Assembly: GCF_000294495.1 (NCBI RefSeq)
Contig: NC_018526.1
Span: 806,001-870,000 of the forward strand
DNA: 64,000 nucleotides
DNA from: Streptococcus suis S735
GTDB taxonomy: Bacteria > Bacillota > Bacilli > Lactobacillales > Streptococcaceae
Direction: 5' to 3'
How positions within the stretch are numbered: the first letter of the stretch is position 1; each line of letters begins with the position of its first letter. Shown here piece by piece: positions 18,957 through 27,951 of this stretch. Position numbers and translations under genes: made by a program. Below the pieces are notes generated by a model. The model was not told where the DNA came from. It searched no databases and was given only the letters and a program-made list of their open reading frames with translations.

Positions 18957-19706
18957 ATGAAAAGAAAATATTTAGCACTCGCTCTTGGCTTGCTCACTAT
19001 CATGTCGCTTTCTGCCTGTCAAACTGAAAAGAAGGGCAGTTCCGCAAGTACCTCAACTGCTGATACCCAGGTTTCTAATGCCAATACAAGCACGTCATCA
19101 ACAATCCAACGTGAGATTTCTCTTAGTTCTATGGATATAGATGCTCTAATGCAAGGCAATTACGATAGTATACTAGGCACCTGGCAAAATAGCCAAGGAA
19201 ATTCACTAGTCTTCAATAGCAAAGGATTAGTAGCAGATAGCCAGTCCTTACTTGGCCGCGGAAAAATAACTGACGGAATTTTTGAAACAGGCTATGTAGA
19301 CGCAACGATTGGCGATGTAACACTATTAATGATTCCCAAAGGAACACAAGCAAATACAACTGAGACAGACACTACTGACTCTACGCGCGATAGAATGATT
19401 GTAATAAGCCAAGAAACAACAGCAGACGTGGTAGATGTCTATTATCGCTTGACCAATTCAGCCACTAGCGGTATAGACCCATTAAAAAATACTGAAACAG
19501 GCGTCCAGTTGGATAGTGGACCAAAAACGATTGATTATGCCAACTCAATTTTAGGCGAAAACAATTGGCGCGTCATTGAAGGTAACTACACGCGCACCGA
19601 ATCTATTCCTTATAATATTTTGGAAGGCGATGATAATGCCCGTTACACTATTTACCAAAACGGTGTTATTATCAATGCAGATTATCAAATTGTTTATCAA
19701 CCATAA
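18957..19706 (+). CDS. Lipoprotein, possibly DUF6287-type
   Basis: This 249-residue protein has a lipoprotein signal peptide ending in the lipobox LSAC (Cys21), then a Ser/Thr-rich linker. A C-terminal portion with GNYDSILGTWQNSQGNSLVF resembles streptococcal lipoproteins annotated as DUF6287; that match is from memory. It would be anchored to the outer face of the membrane. It lies 16 bases after the dehydrogenase gene and 21 bases before a HIRAN gene, so the three may be one operon without an obvious common function. Confidence 0.7.
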   Translation: MKRKYLALALGLLTIMSLSACQTEKKGSSASTSTADTQVSNANTSTSSTIQREISLSSMDIDALMQGNYDSILGTWQNSQGNSLVFNSKGLVADSQSLLGRGKITDGIFETGYVDATIGDVTLLMIPKGTQANTTETDTTDSTRDRMIVISQETTADVVDVYYRLTNSATSGIDPLKNTETGVQLDSGPKTIDYANSILGENNWRVIEGNYTRTESIPYNILEGDDNARYTIYQNGVIINADYQIVYQP

Positions 19707-19727
19707 TGATTCTCTAGGAGGTTAGAT

Positions 19728-20081
19728 GTGACATTCACATCATTTGAACCAACACGCAATGTGCAAGATTTTCATTTGGCAGCATTTGCCTACTATGATG
19801 GACTAGATGTAATCGACCAACTCAAGCCAGGAACACCTGTTCAGCTAGTCGGAGAACCTTCAAACCCACATGACTCAGAAGCTGTAGCAATCTTTTATCA
19901 GGGCACAAAGTTAGGATATATCCCATCGGATAAAAACTCACTAATCAGTCGCTTAATCTATTTTGGACACGGCGATATTCTAGAGGCACGTATTCAGATG
20001 TCCAATACAGAAAATCATCCTGATCGCCAGTTTCGAGTCGTTGTAAAACTAAAAGATAATCGTAAAAATGATAGTCGGTAA
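19728..20081 (+). CDS. Stand-alone HIRAN-domain protein
   Basis: This 117-residue protein is a single HIRAN domain, with HLAAFAYYDG, LVGEPSNPHDSEAVAIF and KLGYIPS. The start is GTG, with AGGAGG six bases before it; the overlapping ATG is out of frame. Unlike the HIRAN protein at 6413 it lacks membrane helices. HIRAN domains are linked to DNA processing, but stand-alone versions in Firmicutes have no assigned role. It is convergent with the gene at 20102. Confidence 0.75.
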   Translation: MTFTSFEPTRNVQDFHLAAFAYYDGLDVIDQLKPGTPVQLVGEPSNPHDSEAVAIFYQGTKLGYIPSDKNSLISRLIYFGHGDILEARIQMSNTENHPDRQFRVVVKLKDNRKNDSR

Positions 20082-20101
20082 TTTACCAACCTACCCATTT
20101 T

Positions 20102-20959
20102 CTACTTAACACGGAGCTGTGCTCTCTGTTTTTGTTCTTCAATAATGCTTAAAAAGGCTGCAAACTCCCTATCTAGGCGATGTTGGTAGGCCTTATTTTT
20201 TATTGTGAGATCTTCCAGGAACACTGGATAGGTTCCTTTTTTATACAATTCTCCTTGAAAGAAGAAGCGGTCCGATAATTTATCAACTGAAACAAGAGAA
20301 GAACGCCAGCGGCTTTTACGAGAATGAGAAGGTTTCCAAGATATTTTTAATTGCTTCTCATAAAAGTACCAGCCCATAATATAGATTTTAGTAATCTGAT
20401 TTCGTTTTCTGTCTTGATAGAAACAAGGAACTGCATAAACATTTCCATGCTTTGTTTGCAAAAAAGGATGGAAATCTTTTATCTTTTCGTATTCTTTCTT
20501 TGGAATAAGGGTTAATTGATTATCCTTAATAACCTTCTTTTCATCAATAGTATATGAATAACGGTAGGGGTCATAAATGGTTGATTGTCCACGCGCTCTA
20601 TAACGCTCTGCCATTTCCTTAAAAATAGGTAGACGTCTATAACCATCCATCAGACTAGATAGACTAAGCCCTCGTCGATTATTATTTTTCTTCACACCAA
20701 GAATCTGGCAGGTAGACCAATAATTGATAGGAATGGCTCCTAATCCTACCAGAAGACCGGCGCTGTCAAAATGACTGGCAAAGCGTACCTCACGAGTGTG
20801 ACCAGTCTCATTTTTCAAATCAACAAATACAGGTTGCTTGTCCTGTTCAAAAACAATTATATAATTTCCAGAAGACTCCGTATTTTCTCTAATTGGAACG
20901 GTGTAGAAGTGGTGAAAATTTGGTAATTCTAGTAACTTTCCAAGTGTTGATGTTTTCAT
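20102..20959 (-). CDS. Unrecognised 285-residue protein with leaderless-type start
   Basis: I do not recognise this family. The product is basic and rich in aromatic residues, has no signal peptide or membrane helix, and ends in a predicted helix. The start was moved to the ATG at 20959 (MKTSTLGKLLELPNF), because 30 further residues upstream read through the promoter. An extended -10 (TGT then TATACT) lies at 20966-20971 on the minus strand, exactly six bases before this ATG, and no Shine-Dalgarno is present. It lies in an accessory stretch before McrBC. A role in defence is possible but unsupported. Confidence 0.55.
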   Translation of the reverse strand: MKTSTLGKLLELPNFHHFYTVPIRENTESSGNYIIVFEQDKQPVFVDLKNETGHTREVRFASHFDSAGLLVGLGAIPINYWSTCQILGVKKNNNRRGLSLSSLMDGYRRLPIFKEMAERYRARGQSTIYDPYRYSYTIDEKKVIKDNQLTLIPKKEYEKIKDFHPFLQTKHGNVYAVPCFYQDRKRNQITKIYIMGWYFYEKQLKISWKPSHSRKSRWRSSLVSVDKLSDRFFFQGELYKKGTYPVFLEDLTIKNKAYQHRLDREFAAFLSIIEEQKQRAQLRVK

Positions 20960-21076
20960 AACACAAGTATAACAAAAAATATTTTTCAAATCCACAAAAA
21001 TGTTTAATTCGTTAAACATAGATATAAAGAAGCTGGGAAAGACATCCATGACGACTTTCCCACTCCCACCGTTTAT

Positions 21077-21865
21077 TCAAGGATAGGTGATGATTGTCTT
21101 ATCTACCGAATCTTCTAAAGCCTGGCGCGATTCTTCTGATAAACGCAAATCCGCAAGGGTTTGTTCTGAAAAATAGTAGGGATTTAGACTATCTACAAAT
21201 GCAGAAATTGAAATGACAGCTTTCTCCAATATCAGAGATTTTTCAGTGTAAGCAAAGGGAATAGCAGACCAATCATCACTCTCGAACATTTCTAAAATAT
21301 CTTTTTGAACTTGAATTTCAGCCTCATTTTTAGCTGAAACTAGGATTGTTTTTAGTGTAGCACGAAAACTTTCCTTGTCTTGCACCAAGTCTTCCAAGGT
21401 CAACAAGCTTTCATCTGCCTTCTCATAGAAAATATCTAATTCCGTCTCTGACGAAGTAGTCACATGGAGCCAGTCAGCCTTGATACTGGTTTTCATTACT
21501 GCATAGGCAGAAGCATTTTCAAAGGGACTGCTGCGCGTTTGAGGATAGAGAACAATCCACTCTTTCTGGAATAGATTGTCAGGTTTAGCTATTTTCAGTT
21601 CCTCCTCAGAAGCTGTACCAATCCGCTGGCTGATAGCAGTAGTGTCATCTTGCTGAAAGAATCCAATGATACGCGGATTTTGCGGACCGCCAATGGCATC
21701 AATTTTTGTTCCCAGATCATTAATAATGCGTATGTTCAAGGCATGACACTGCTCATTTAATAGTCTATTTTGCTATTTTCCGAGCCAGTAGATTCCAATA
21801 CAAGATAGACCAGTAGCAATAAGCAAGACAAGTAACAGCACTTTCGAGTATTTCAGCACAGCCAT
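21077..21865 (-). pseudogene. Signal-anchored protein interrupted by an in-frame amber codon
   Basis: An ATG at 21865 with AAAGGTG before it begins MAVLKYSKVLLLVLLIATGL, a good signal anchor. Codon 31 is TAG (21775-21773). The same frame then continues without a gap for the remaining 232 codons, through QNRLLNEQCHALNIR. The downstream open frame could only start at weak codons such as TTG 21739, with no ribosome binding site. A nonsense mutation in a gene of about 262 residues is therefore more likely than a short gene. The family is not recognised. A sequencing error or amber read-through would be alternatives. Confidence 0.7.
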
Positions 21866-22060
21866 CACACCTTTCTAAAACGCTTTCAGTCATATATTAT
21901 CATATATAAATATCAAAAGAAACTATTTTAAGGTACCACATTAAACTGTTACACAAGTATATAAATTCTAAGTTTACGACAGGAATGTTTAATGATAAAA
22001 TATAGGTAAATTCGAACTCATAATTTAATAGGTGTAGATACAACACCGTTGGAGGATACT

Positions 22061-23758
22061 ATGGATGAACAAAATCAATTCAATTGGGTAAACTTTTATA
22101 AGGAATTTGCTTGGAAATTAGTAGACTATAAAGATAATAGAGCAGAGCTGGTTGAGAAAGTAAAAGCTATCTATACCAAAACAAAGATACATATGCCCAC
22201 GTTAGAAAAGGACAATCGACTGATAGATATTGATCCTTTTACGATATTTGGACTCTTCAATAAGCAAATAAAAGAGGAGAATCGCATTAAAATTCTGACA
22301 GCTATAGCAGAATTATTCAACCTCCAAACGGAAATCCCATCCTCTTTTGAAAGTATACCAGTACTGATGAATCAGAATGCGACTTTCTATTATTTTATCG
22401 GAGATCGTGATGAGAATGATATTGATGACTTATGGGAACTTTTCATTGCTGCTTTGACCTATAGCAAGGAGCCTACGGCTGAGAAGAAAGAAAAATTTTC
22501 ACACTATTTTGATTTGGCTATAAACAAGAAAGGAAATGGCAACAGCAAGATTACGATGGCCTTGTATTGGATTGCTCCCGACTTTTTCTTGAGCTTAGAT
22601 AGTCAAAATGAAGCGTATGTGTATGAGTCTGGGGAGATTCCAACTGACATTGTCCAAAAATTACCAAAGATGAAGTCAAAAATTTCTGCCGATGATTATT
22701 TTTATATCTCGGACTCTATGCATCATTATTTAAACAGTGCAGAGAGCAAACTGAAAGATTTTAAAGAATTATCATCCATGGCTTGGAAATACTCTAAACA
22801 GATCAATCAAGAAGAGAAGGAAAGAAGTGCTGGAACAATTTCTCCACTGGCTGATGAAACTGATACTGGAAACGAGATAGGTAGTGAAGAGGTAGTAGAA
22901 GATAGCTATACGAAAAATCACTTCCTATCAGAAGTCTATATGACAGAAGAAGAGTATGATCAATTAACCTCCATACTCCAAATGAAAAAGAATATCATCT
23001 TACAAGGAGCGCCAGGAGTTGGAAAGACGTTTATTGCAGAACGCCTAGCATTTTCATTAATGGGTAAACCAGATTTAGAAAGGGTCATGACAATTCAGTT
23101 TCACCAAAGCTATTCCTACGAGGACTTCATCATGGGCTTTAGGCCTTCGACAAGTGGCTTTGAGCTGAGAAGAGGGGCATTCTATACTTTCTGCAAAAAA
23201 GCAGAGTCTGACAAGAGTCATAATTATTTCTTTATTATTGATGAAATAAACAGGGGAAATTTGAGCAAAATTTTTGGTGAATTGTTTATGCTGATAGAAA
23301 ATGACAAACGAGGCAAGTCTTTACAGCTCCTCTACTCGGATGAGCAATTCTCAATTCCAGAAAATCTATATATCATCGGTATGATGAATACCGCAGATAG
23401 GAGTTTGGCCCTACTTGATTATGCACTGAGACGACGCTTTGCCTTCTTTGACATCAAGCCAGGTTTTTCAACTACGGGATTCAAAGATTATCAAGCAAAT
23501 CTGAAAAACGAAAAATTCGATAGACTCATTTCCTGTGTAGAAAAGCTAAATCAGGCCATTTCAACAGAGGAAGTACTGGGAGATAGCTTCTGTATTGGGC
23601 ATAGTTACTTCTGCGGTTTATCGGCAGAAGTACTGGAACAAGGTTTGCTAGAAGCCATTGTTGAATATGAACTGATTCCCCTCTTGAAAGAATATTGGTT
23701 TGATGAACCGACAAAAATTTATGATTGGAGTAGTAAGTTAAGGAGTGCCATCCAGTGA
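22061..23758 (+). CDS. mcrB: McrB-type GTPase subunit of a type IV restriction system
   Basis: This is an AAA+ ATPase of the McrB family (565 residues) which, with McrC, cleaves DNA carrying modified cytosines. The first ~290 residues are the variable target-recognition part. The motor follows, with Walker A GAPGVGKTF, FHQSYSYEDFIMGFRP, Walker B FFIIDEINRGNLSKIFGE, and the sensor region MMNTADRSLALLDYALRRRF. GGAGG five bases before the ATG at 22061 decides the start. It overlaps mcrC by four bases. No methylase is nearby, as expected for type IV. Confidence 0.9.
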   Translation: MDEQNQFNWVNFYKEFAWKLVDYKDNRAELVEKVKAIYTKTKIHMPTLEKDNRLIDIDPFTIFGLFNKQIKEENRIKILTAIAELFNLQTEIPSSFESIPVLMNQNATFYYFIGDRDENDIDDLWELFIAALTYSKEPTAEKKEKFSHYFDLAINKKGNGNSKITMALYWIAPDFFLSLDSQNEAYVYESGEIPTDIVQKLPKMKSKISADDYFYISDSMHHYLNSAESKLKDFKELSSMAWKYSKQINQEEKERSAGTISPLADETDTGNEIGSEEVVEDSYTKNHFLSEVYMTEEEYDQLTSILQMKKNIILQGAPGVGKTFIAERLAFSLMGKPDLERVMTIQFHQSYSYEDFIMGFRPSTSGFELRRGAFYTFCKKAESDKSHNYFFIIDEINRGNLSKIFGELFMLIENDKRGKSLQLLYSDEQFSIPENLYIIGMMNTADRSLALLDYALRRRFAFFDIKPGFSTTGFKDYQANLKNEKFDRLISCVEKLNQAISTEEVLGDSFCIGHSYFCGLSAEVLEQGLLEAIVEYELIPLLKEYWFDEPTKIYDWSSKLRSAIQ

Positions 23759-24750
23759 TACCTGTCCAAAATATCTACTATATGCTATCCTACGCATTCA
23801 AAATCCTTCATGAGCAGGAATATAAACGGATCGCTACTGAAGAATTTAAAAATGCTGCAGATCTACTGGCGGAAATAATGATAATCAGCCTCTCGATACA
23901 GGTGAAAAGAGGACTTGGTCGAGAGTATCGTTCTCAAACCGAGTCACTCTCGGCACTTAAAGGTAAAATAAATATCTCTGAATCTTTAACACCTCCGAAT
24001 TGGCGTAGAAAGCAACTTGTTTGCCAATACGATGATTTTTCTCTTGACAGTAGAATGAATCGCATTATCAAAGCAAGCATTGAGATACTGCTAAAAGCTG
24101 ATATAAGCAGGGACAGGAAAAAGAAATTGAGAAAACTCTTAGTTTTCTTTGGAGAAGTCTCAAAAATTAATCTACACTCAATCAATTGGAATTTACAATA
24201 CAATCGAAACAATCAATCGTATCAATTACTAATGTCAATCTGCTATTTGGTGGTGAATGGATTAATTCATACAGAGAGGGAGGGGAATAAGAAATTGATG
24301 AATTTTCTTGATGAGCGGAGGGAATCCTTGCTATATGAGAAGTTCATTCTTGGATATTATAAAAAGCATTATCCCCAAATACAGGTTACCGCCTCTCAGA
24401 TACCTTGGGCACTAGATGATGGTTTTGGAGAAATGCTCCCCATCATGCAGAGTGATATTTACCTCAAATATAAAGATACTATATTGATTATTGATGCTAA
24501 ATATTATTCTAGTAACACACAGATTCGCTTTGATAAGCGCACACTCCATTCAAATAATCTATACCAAATTTTTACCTATGTGAAAAACCAGGCTTATCGC
24601 CTGTCAGATTCAAACGATACAGTAGCAGGAATGCTTCTATACGCTAAAACCGATATAGATATTCAACCTAATCAGGTCTACCAAATGCATGGAAACCGGA
24701 TTAGTGTCAAAAATTTGGACTTAAATCCTGCCGTTTGCAAGTATTGCTGA
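23755..24750 (+). CDS. mcrC: McrC nuclease subunit of a type IV restriction system
   Basis: McrC supplies the endonuclease of the McrBC complex. The 331-residue protein begins at a GTG overlapping the mcrB stop, which points to translational coupling. The N-terminus (IPVQNIYYMLSYAFK) and the segment RRKQLVCQYDDFSLDSRMNRIIK are typical. The PD-(D/E)xK nuclease core is visible as MQSDIYLKYKDTILIIDAKYY, with Asp, Asp and Lys in order. The system would restrict methylated incoming phage or plasmid DNA. Confidence 0.9.
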   Translation: MIPVQNIYYMLSYAFKILHEQEYKRIATEEFKNAADLLAEIMIISLSIQVKRGLGREYRSQTESLSALKGKINISESLTPPNWRRKQLVCQYDDFSLDSRMNRIIKASIEILLKADISRDRKKKLRKLLVFFGEVSKINLHSINWNLQYNRNNQSYQLLMSICYLVVNGLIHTEREGNKKLMNFLDERRESLLYEKFILGYYKKHYPQIQVTASQIPWALDDGFGEMLPIMQSDIYLKYKDTILIIDAKYYSSNTQIRFDKRTLHSNNLYQIFTYVKNQAYRLSDSNDTVAGMLLYAKTDIDIQPNQVYQMHGNRISVKNLDLNPAVCKYC

Positions 24751-24828
24751 ACAACTGGATGACATCATTACATCGCATTTTGCATCCCCTCCAAAACTGT
24801 ACTAGTTAGAGCTCTAAGCTAGAAAACA

Positions 24829-24878
24829 AAAAAACAATCAAAGTAGTAGCACTAAACTACTCTTTGATTGTTTTTTTA
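24829..24878. terminator. Bidirectional terminator between mcrC and guaA
   Basis: ACAATCAAAG and CTTTGATTGT, with inner TAGTAG/CTACT pairs, form a long hairpin flanked by A and T runs. It can serve both converging genes. Confidence 0.85.
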
Positions 24879-24958
24879 TAAGACTCTTTCCTATTTTGGA
24901 GCGTCTGGTTAATTGATTTCCCAGATCAGCGACACTTTTTTGTTTTTAGGCATCGGGT

Positions 24959-24981
24959 AAATTAGTCCACTGGACTAATTT
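24959..24981. repeat. 23-bp perfect palindrome at the guaA stop
   Basis: Arms AAATTAGTCCA and TGGACTAATTT flank a single central base, and the guaA stop codon lies at one end. There is no T run, so it may be a 3'-end stabilising hairpin rather than a terminator. Confidence 0.6.
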
Positions 24982-26530
24982 ACTCCCACTCAACTGTTGC
25001 TGGTGGTTTACTTGTTATATCATAGACGATGCGGTTGACGTGGTCGACTTCGTTTACGATACGGACAGAGATTTTTTGAAGAACATCCCATGGTAGTTTG
25101 GCAAAGTCAGCTGTCATTCCATCGACAGAAGTGATAGCACGGATAGCGATAGTGTAGTCGTAGGTACGACCATCTCCCATGACACCTACGGAGCGAACGC
25201 CAGTATTAACCGTGAAATATTGCCACACATCGCGGTCAAGACCTGCTTTTGCAATTTCCTCACGCAAGATAGCGTCAGATTCGCGAACAGTTTGAAGTTT
25301 TTCCTCAGTGATTTCACCCATGACACGAATGGCAAGGCCTGGTCCTGGGAATGGTTGGCGCCATACAACTTCATCCGGCATACCAAGAGCAGTACCGAGG
25401 GCACGAACTTCATCCTTAAAGAGAGTATTGAGCGGTTCAATCAACTTGAACTGCATATCTTCTGGCAGACCACCAACGTTGTGGTGAGATTTGATTGTCT
25501 CAGCAGTATCCGTTCCTGACTCGATAATATCGGTATAAAGTGTTCCTTGCGCTAGGAATTCAACATCAGTCAACTTGCTCGCTTCATCGTCAAATACGTA
25601 AACAAATTCATTACCGATGATTTTACGTTTCTTCTCAGGGTCAGATACGCCAGCAAGTAGGTCTAAGAAACGCTTAGCAGCATCGACGCGAATAATATTG
25701 AGGCCAAATTTACCGCCCAACATCTCCATAACCTGATCACCTTCATTCTTACGAAGAAGACCGTGGTCAACGAAGATACAGGTCAATTGGTCACCAATAG
25801 CACGTTGAAGAAGGACCCCAACAACAGACGAATCTACACCGCCTGACAAACCGAGCAAGACTTTCTTGTCCCCAACAGTCTGGCGGATTTTTTCAATTTC
25901 TGTTTCGATGAAGTTTTCCATTGTCCAGTCGCCTTTGGCTCCACAGATACCAAACGCAAAGTTTTTCAAAATATCGTTTCCATATACGGAATGACGAACT
26001 TCTGGGTGGAACTGGATACCGTAGATACGGCGTTCCGTGTTTTCAATGGCTGCGTAAGGGCAGTCAGCAGAAAGACCAACCAGGTGGAAATCAGCAGGAA
26101 TTTCAGTTACAGCATCCCCGTGGCTCATGAGTACAAGCTGTTCTTCTGGTGTTCCAGCAAAAAGCGCTGATTCAGTCTTCAGTTGAAGATTTGATTGACC
26201 ATATTCACGATTTCCAGCCTCACCAGCAGGAACAACCTTACCTCCCAATTTATGGGTAATTAACTGCATACCATAGCAAATCCCTAAGATAGGAATACCC
26301 AATTCAAAGATTTCTGGATCAATATCAAAGGCATTTTCTGCGTAGACAGAGTTTGGTCCACCTGAAAGAACGATACCAATTGGATTGATAGCACGGACTT
26401 CCTCAGCTGTAATTTTATGGTTTTTCAATTCTGAAAAGACACCAAATTCACGAATTCGACGTGAAATAAGTTGGTTGTACTGACTACCATAATCCAATAC
26501 AATAATTTTTTGGACATCTTGTTTTGTCAT
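24980..26530 (-). CDS. guaA: GMP synthase (glutamine-hydrolysing)
   Basis: GuaA converts XMP to GMP using ATP and ammonia from glutamine. The 516-residue protein has an N-terminal class I amidotransferase domain with Cys in GICYGMQL and His in IQFHPEV. The ATP pyrophosphatase domain follows with [10 protein letters not shown] and then the dimerisation domain ending TVEWE. The long divergent region to gntR holds CGAAC motifs in opposite orientation (26589 and 26659) that weakly resemble PurR boxes. Confidence 0.97.
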   Translation of the reverse strand: MTKQDVQKIIVLDYGSQYNQLISRRIREFGVFSELKNHKITAEEVRAINPIGIVLSGGPNSVYAENAFDIDPEIFELGIPILGICYGMQLITHKLGGKVVPAGEAGNREYGQSNLQLKTESALFAGTPEEQLVLMSHGDAVTEIPADFHLVGLSADCPYAAIENTERRIYGIQFHPEVRHSVYGNDILKNFAFGICGAKGDWTMENFIETEIEKIRQTVGDKKVLLGLSGGVDSSVVGVLLQRAIGDQLTCIFVDHGLLRKNEGDQVMEMLGGKFGLNIIRVDAAKRFLDLLAGVSDPEKKRKIIGNEFVYVFDDEASKLTDVEFLAQGTLYTDIIESGTDTAETIKSHHNVGGLPEDMQFKLIEPLNTLFKDEVRALGTALGMPDEVVWRQPFPGPGLAIRVMGEITEEKLQTVRESDAILREEIAKAGLDRDVWQYFTVNTGVRSVGVMGDGRTYDYTIAIRAITSVDGMTADFAKLPWDVLQKISVRIVNEVDHVNRIVYDITSKPPATVEWE

Positions 26531-26805
26531 GTTTTTCCCTTTCGTTTTGAAAAAAATTCAAATACTAGTAGTTAGTTTAACATAAAAGCGAACATTTTCC
26601 AAATTTTATTTGTTAAATATCTGTTTTGCAAACTATGAGTGATAATAAAAATGTTAGTGTTCGTATTTTTATTGTTTTTACTCACTTTATTTTAGGTAAT
26701 CTGACTTCATTGTTTGCCTAGGAGAATTTTACCAATAGAGTGTGGCCTGAATTAGCCAAACGCCTTTATTTTTGGTAAACTAGAAAGAAGAGAAAGGCTA
26801 GATAA

Positions 26806-27504
26806 ATGAAAGCAGCATATATCACAATTCACGATAAAATTAAGGAACAAATCGATAACGGAATCTGGAAAATTGGTCAACGTTTACCAAGTGAACGCGA
26901 TTTAGCAGATGAATTTGGTGTTTCTCGTATGACGCTCCGTCAAGGAATCACACTTTTAGTGGAAGAAGGTATTCTACAACGCAAGATTGGTTCCGGTACT
27001 TATGTCGCCAGTACACGGGTTCAAGAAAAGATGCGAGGCACGACTTCCTTTACTGAATTAGTACAACTCCAAGGAAAGACGCCAAGCAGCAAATTATTGT
27101 CCTATACACGAACCAAACCTAATGAAAAAGAAGTTGAACAATTAGGTTTATCCCGTGGCGAGTATGTTATTCGAATGGAGCGGGTCCGCTATGCAGATAA
27201 TGTTCCCGTCGTGTATGAGGTTGCCAGCATTCCTGAACGCTTGATAAAAAATGTCCCAAAAGAAGATGTTACCAACCATTTCTTTAAAACACTTATGGAC
27301 AATGGTTATCGAATTGGAACGAGCAAACAAACTATTTTTGCGCGTTTAGCCAATGAAAAAGTGGCTCAATATTTACAAATTTCTAAAAACCAGGCTATTC
27401 TCGCACTAAAACAGGTATCTTATCTCGAGGATGGTCAAGCATTTGAATTTGTAAATAGTCAGTATGTTGGGGAACGTTTCGAATTCTATTTAGAAAACAA
27501 TTAA
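26806..27504 (+). CDS. GntR-family transcriptional regulator with UTRA domain
   Basis: This 232-residue HutC-subfamily regulator has an N-terminal winged helix (residues about 5-70) with GQRLPSERDLADEFGVSRMTLRQ. A UTRA ligand-binding domain follows from about residue 85. UTRA proteins usually sense sugar phosphates or related small molecules. The target operon is not evident, since no sugar transport genes adjoin. It is divergent from guaA, as in other streptococci. AGAAAGG precedes the ATG. A palindrome of a recurring type overlaps its stop codon. Confidence 0.85.
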   Translation: MKAAYITIHDKIKEQIDNGIWKIGQRLPSERDLADEFGVSRMTLRQGITLLVEEGILQRKIGSGTYVASTRVQEKMRGTTSFTELVQLQGKTPSSKLLSYTRTKPNEKEVEQLGLSRGEYVIRMERVRYADNVPVVYEVASIPERLIKNVPKEDVTNHFFKTLMDNGYRIGTSKQTIFARLANEKVAQYLQISKNQAILALKQVSYLEDGQAFEFVNSQYVGERFEFYLENN

Positions 27505-27521
27505 CATAAAAATAATTATGT
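27504..27521. repeat. Recurring palindrome ACATAA-N6-TTATGT, copy 1
   Basis: A perfect inverted repeat begins at the last base of the gntR stop. Related copies lie at 31109-31126, 34648-34665 and 50829-50846. Confidence 0.7.
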
Positions 27522-27570
27522 AAAACATTTTTAAAATCCGTAATCTTTCTAGTGATGACGGATTTTCTTA

Positions 27571-27599
27571 TTTATAAAATATGGAATTTTTGATATAAT
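27571..27599 (+). promoter_or_regulatory. ylxM-ffh promoter, predicted near-leaderless
   Basis: TTTATA (27571-27576) and TATAAT (27594-27599) are 17 bases apart. The ylxM ATG at 27607 lies seven bases after the -10, so transcription should start at or one base before the start codon. Confidence 0.6.
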
Positions 27600-27606
27600 G
27601 AAGTTT

Positions 27607-27939
27607 ATGGAAATTGAAAAAACCAACCGAATGAATGCCTTATTTGAATTCTATGCAGCCTTGCTAACAGACAAGCAAATGAACTACATCGAGCTCTATT
27701 ATGCCGATGATTACAGTTTGGCTGAGATTGCTGAAGAATTTCAAGTCAGCCGTCAGGCGGTCTACGATAACATTAAACGAACAGAAAAATTACTGGAAGA
27801 CTACGAGATGAAACTACATATGTATTCTGACTATGTAGTGCGTAGCCAGATTTTCGATGAAATACTGAACAAGTATCCAGAAGATGCTTATTTGAAGGAA
27901 AAAATCGCTATTCTAACCAGTATTGATAATAGAGAATAA
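27607..27939 (+). CDS. ylxM: YlxM, SRP-associated DNA-binding-like protein
   Basis: YlxM is a small helix-turn-helix protein that in streptococci interacts with the signal recognition particle and modulates Ffh GTPase activity. The 110-residue protein has [25 protein letters not shown], then [14 protein letters not shown], a sigma-70 region 4-like HTH. The ATG at 27607 is preferred to that at 27598, which overlaps the -10 box. No Shine-Dalgarno precedes either. ffh starts 12 bases after the stop. Confidence 0.9.
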
Positions 27940-27951
27940 GAGGAGAAGTAT

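Noticed and set aside
26531-26805. Possible purine riboswitch upstream of guaA
   Set aside because: The leader lacks the conserved three-way-junction sequences. Only weak PurR-box-like CGAAC motifs are present, too far apart for the classical arrangement.
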